Below, piece by piece: positions 60,270 through 64,000 of a stretch of DNA of 64,000 nucleotides. The DNA comes from Ampullaceana balthica (lineage: Eukaryota > Mollusca > Gastropoda > Lymnaeidae), in the NCBI GenBank assembly GCA_944989445.1, contig CALYLW010000559.1, forward strand, positions 490,170 to 554,169. The letters are read 5' to 3'. Every line of letters begins with the position of its first letter. Position 1 is the first letter of the stretch. The notes beneath the pieces were generated by a model. The model did not search any database, was not told the origin of the DNA, and saw only the letters and a list, made by a program, of their open reading frames with translations. The translations under genes and the position numbers were made by a program.

Positions 60270-60950
60270 ATTACAAATGTGACCGGCTCAGGGCACAAAC
60301 TGGTACAATCCTTCAAGTCCTGTTGCAATGATGGAAGTACTGCCTTATGGCAAGGCAAAATCAAAGTAAATTTTCTAATCAATTCATAAATGGGAAAGTT
60401 ATCTTATACTTATCTTGACTTATAATTACTGGCAGGCCAAGACTGCCTGAAAGTAACGGCCTTGGAGTGCTGATGTTGCTTTTAGTGACTTATTTCTGAG
60501 CAACTTAAAACGCCTAGATAATAGGTAATGTTGAAATAAAGGGATTTTATTTTCTTATAGTTTATATACTGAAGGGTTTATACTGCAATTAGCTTTTATT
60601 TTGTTCAATATTTCATGTCCTTCGCTCACTCCCAATACAGTATTGGTGTTGGCGATCATGAAATATCTGTAGCTGAACAAATATTTAAACTTGGCAATTC
60701 ACCCAACCTTATTGAATTGGAAAAAACGTTCCCGACCTGTGATATAAGACTTTGTGGGGGCTGTCCATTAGCCTGAAGTCAGGGGCAAACAATAGCCACC
60801 TTACCCTGGACACTGGCTACTCATGGTAACATGCATTTAGTGAAATGGAAATTTACTTTAAGAACTTGTAATTATATTTATAAAAATATTTTTTTACAAT
60901 ATACTGCATCTGAGAAAATACACTTTAAAAAAATGAAAAAAGTCAAGGCT
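60270..60950. other. Intergenic or 3' UTR DNA, nothing recognised
   Basis: Bases 60095-60265 may be a small DNA-transposon relic ('ggtgtaactaagattttttt', 'ggcgcccagg'). The rest has no recognised feature. Confidence 0.3.
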
Positions 60951-60954
60951 ACTA

Positions 60955-63110
60955 AAGGTTAAATTGTTTAATAAGTGAACAGTAAATAAACGAAATATCT
61001 AGATTACTCTTAGAATGCTAGATAATGTACACCAAAAAAAAGCATGTCAATATCAGGATAAAAGAAAACATTGATAAAAACAAAATGGTCTATAGTCATC
61101 CAAAATATATAAGATAAATTTGATGATTGCTATGGTCTTTGAATATTCTTCCTGAATATCCAAAACAAATTGTTCAAGAAAATTAATCAAAATACATGTA
61201 AGATTAAATATTTGATGCCCAAAGGGTTTTTAAAAAATTATCGATAACAAGTTGAGATATACACTTGACTTAAATGCACTTTTAAAAATATTTTAACCAT
61301 GACTTATTTTAAGATTTCACATTGTTTAGTAAACTGTAGAAGAGCCTTCAATTTATCATGAGGGTTATCTTGATACAATGGAACATTTTCTTTTCATCTC
61401 ACATTTAATTTATATATTCAGTTAATTCCTAAATACTGAAGTGATTTTTATATAGCAGAGCAATGATTATAGCTAATTTAATTAAGGCTTCTGGGTGTGA
61501 AACCTCTGCAGCCCTTTTATAAAAAATAAAATTTTGGTGTGGGGGGGGGGAGCAAAGATGACAGAATATTAAATCTAAAGATTTTGACAAATATGCTACA
61601 TCAGAGAAAATGCACTTCAAGGAAATTAAAAAGTCAAGGCTAATAATGTAACAATAAATGAGGGAAATTTCTAGAATAATCCTAGAATTCTAAGAAAATG
61701 TACACACAAAAACATGTCCATACCAGGAAAATTATGTCTACATTGATAAAGACAGAATGGTCAATAATCCAAAACATCAAGACATAAAATTAATAGCTTT
61801 GGTATTTCTTCCTGAATATCCAAAACAAATTGTACAAGAAAAATACATTAAAAATAATCAAGTTAAGAGCTTTAAATTACAAGTACCTGAGAATCTTCAA
61901 GAAATCAAAAAGGTTACATTTTTAGCTACAAATAATTAAACTCCTATATGACATCCCAAATGGTTAATGAAATTCATTTCGATGATGCAAGTTCATTTTT
62001 ACACTATTTCAGTGCACTATTTAAAATAATATAACCATGTTATGTTTTAATTTTAAGATTGCACATTGTCGTCAAGTGAACTAAAGTACATTATCTTTAT
62101 ATTTTATAGCTACACCTTTATAAAAGTAACTAAGGAAATCAATGGTTAAATAGCTAATTTATTATGTTAACAGTAAATGCAGGTAATAATTTATCTAGAA
62201 TAATGTATACACAAAAAAGCGCAGCCATTCCAGGATGAAATAATCTCGACAATAATAAAGACAGAATGGTCGATTATAATCATCCAAAATATCTAAGTGA
62301 TAAATTTGATTATAGCTATGCTCTTTTTTGAATATTCTTCCTGAATATCTAAAATGAAACTAATTGTACTAGAAAAAGAAATTAACAATAATCAAATTAA
62401 CATTGGCTAATTTCAAAAGTATTTATTATAGCTACAGTTTTATAAAAGTAGCTTAATAACTTCAAGAAATCAAAGGTTGAATAGCAATTTAATATGTGAA
62501 CAGTAAATGCAGGAAATATTTAGAATAATTATAATGCATCTAGAATAATTGTAGAATGCCAAGAAAATGTACACACAAAAAAGCATATTCATTCAAGTAC
62601 AAGGATAAAATAATATCTACATTGATAAAGTTAAAGACAAAATAAACAATCATCCAAAATATCAAAGTGATAAATTTGATGATAGCTAAGGTCTCTTTGG
62701 ATATTCTACCCAAATATCCTAAACCAAACAAAGTGTACTTGGAAAAGAAATTAACAATATTCAAATTAACATTGGCTAAATTTCAAAAGTTGTTATTTTT
62801 ATAGCTTAAGTTTTATAAAAGGACCATTATATCTTATAGCTATTTAATATGTTAACAAATGCAGGAAATATCTAGAATGCTAAGATAGTGTACACACAAA
62901 AATAAAACCATGTCCATACCAGGAAAATGATAATTTCTACATTGATAAAGTCAGAATTGTCAATAATCATCCAAAATATCAGTGATAAATGTGTTAATTT
63001 CTATGGTCTTTTTTAATATTCTTGAATAATCACAAGTAAATTGTATGTGAAAAATATAGTAACAATCAAATTAACATTGGCTAAATTTCACAACAGTTAT
63101 CTCGATAGTT
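60955..63110. repeat. Diverged direct repeats, ~250-bp core, five copies
   Basis: A core with 'gaacagtaaat', 'aaatatctagaat', 'gtacacacaaaaa', 'catccaaaatat' and 'gaatattcttcctgaatatc' recurs near 60970, 61650, 62170, 62500 and 62860 at irregular spacing (about 330-680 bp). A longer segment (near 61300-61500) recurs at 63230-63490 ('agttaattcctaaat'). It lies between the two convergent genes. Confidence 0.75.
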
Positions 63111-63568
63111 AGAGCTTTTATGAAAGTACCTGAGAATCTTCAAGAATCAAATGTTAAATTTAAGCTATAAATAATTGAAAATCCTTTATGACATCCCAAA
63201 TGGTTAATAAAATTCATTTTGATGATGCAAATTGATATATCACTTGATTTCATTGCACTATAAAAATAATTTAACCACAATTTGTTTAAAGATTTCACAT
63301 TGTTTAGTGAACTAAAGTACAGGCTAGAAAATTAATGGTACAGCCTTTAATTTATCATGCGAGGTAACTTAAAACAATGGAACATCTTTCAAACTCAAAT
63401 TTAATTGATGTATTCATTTAATTCCTAAATATATTCTGAGTGATTTCTATAGCTAATAGATAATAGCTCATTCAAGTAAGACTTCTGGCTGTGCAACCAC
63501 GCAGTCCATTCAAGTGCCCTTACATATCGTGATGTTCCTGTTCTTTTGATATAGCTTCCCCAGGATAA

Positions 63569-63619
63569 CTAGCAAGCAGCAAATCTTCCAAAAATATCCT
63601 GATGGATTTGTTGGTTATC
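63569..63619 (-). CDS. Terminal exon of an unrecognised gene
   Basis: On the minus strand, acceptor 'tatctcacaaatag' then GAT AAC ... to TAG at 63569-63571, 17 codons reading 'DNQQIHQDIFGRFAAC'. Phase 0 fits the donor of the exon at 63929-64000, giving 'EVTILM' directly before 'DNQQIHQ'. The charged, glutamine-rich sequence could be helical. No family recognised. Confidence 0.5.
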   Translation of the reverse strand, partial: DNQQIHQDIFGRFAAC

Positions 63620-63928
63620 CTATTTGTGAGATAAAATACATGATTATATTAATGGAGTTTTGTTTTCTCTTGAACCTAAAGAGATTACAAAGTTAACCTT
63701 TTATTTAGCAATCTTTTGTTTACTTTCTTTTAAAAAAACACCAACACCTTAATTTATCTCAACATTAACCAGACACATACTATACATTTTCTACACATTA
63801 AGGCATTTAAAGTGTGTATCGAATTTTGACACTTAATCAGAACTAAATGTAATATAACTGCAGCTGTCAGATAAAAGGTTATTTTCCAAAGTGTGTTTAC
63901 AATTTTTTTTAATAAAAGACTTATTTAC

Positions 63929-64000
63929 CATGAGAATTGTGACCTCACGGGCGGCAGCTTCTTTTTTCATCCCTCTTTGACAAAAAACTACCTCTAGAGC
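63929..64000 (-). CDS. Partial exon of the same unrecognised gene (window edge)
   Basis: It runs off the right edge. The donor is CTCATG|gtaaat at 63929. It is the only minus frame without stops over 24 codons and reads 'LEVVFCQRGMKKEAAARE' then 'VTILM'. It would lie upstream of the 63569-63619 exon across a ~310-bp intron. The gene is convergent with the RhoGAP gene. Confidence 0.5.

Overview
This window is animal (metazoan) genomic DNA. It is AT-rich, has spliced genes with long introns and GT/AG boundaries, and is dominated by transposable elements and minisatellites. Nothing bacterial is visible: no operons, no ribosome-binding sites, no CRISPR. The transposon mix (hAT, Helitron-like, a Penelope-like element with a GIY-YIG endonuclease, several LINE families, tRNA-derived SINE-like repeats) and an invertebrate-looking nitric oxide synthase fit a lophotrochozoan such as a gastropod mollusc. 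That assignment is inference; no species marker was seen.

Genes. (1) Two minus-strand exons at 3757-3858 and 4110-4284 encode part of a nitric oxide synthase oxygenase domain. The glutamate that normally holds L-arginine is replaced by glutamine. (2) A plus-strand gene with a RhoGAP domain runs from about 15.3 kb (perhaps 12.46 kb) to a stop at 59338. I could chain eleven exons whose splice phases all agree: 15284-15365, 15732-15897, 23715-23836, 25779-25856, 35654-35819, 36043-36128, 37609-37806, 51779-51814, 52406-52530, 55157-55251 and 59136-59338. Its arginine-finger position carries lysine. (3) The 3' end of an unrecognised minus-strand gene lies at 63569-64000, convergent with the RhoGAP gene. 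(4) A weaker minus-strand terminal exon candidate with hydrophobic segments lies inside a RhoGAP intron at 39259-39402.

Repeats by region. 0-5 kb: a hAT element with perfect 8-bp target duplications, then a minisatellite beside the NOS exon. 5.6-11.9 kb: a tandem array of about eight ~550-bp units (called R1 here) with inverted 'aaatcccttata' ends. 13.2-15.0 kb: three minisatellites. 16-23.5 kb: LINE debris, more R1 copies, one split by a solo LTR, and a Helitron-like element carrying a 736-bp-arm perfect palindrome of a Penelope-like element with two copies of a hammerhead-like motif. 24.0-25.2 kb: an 11-bp satellite. 26.4-28.6 kb: a decayed LINE. 28.7-34.2 kb: an LTR, a hAT MITE, duplicated AT-rich DNA, a SINE and a 53-bp minisatellite. 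38-41.4 kb: R1 copies and a hAT element holding pogo-like and palindromic MITEs. 42.3-46.3 kb: a minisatellite split by a LINE, a 35-bp satellite with higher-order structure, and a 64-bp repeat. 46.6-49.2 kb: a second, nearly intact hAT copy. 49.9-50.2 kb: degenerate telomere-like repeats. 50.6-51.6 kb: a Jockey/CR1-like LINE end. 52.5-54.1 kb: minisatellites. 55.6-58.7 kb: a decayed hAT with nested MITEs. 60.9-63.1 kb: diverged direct repeats.

Two themes deserve attention. The two recognisable genes each show a substitution at a known catalytic residue. Several RhoGAP exon boundaries have been tandemly duplicated together with their splice sites.
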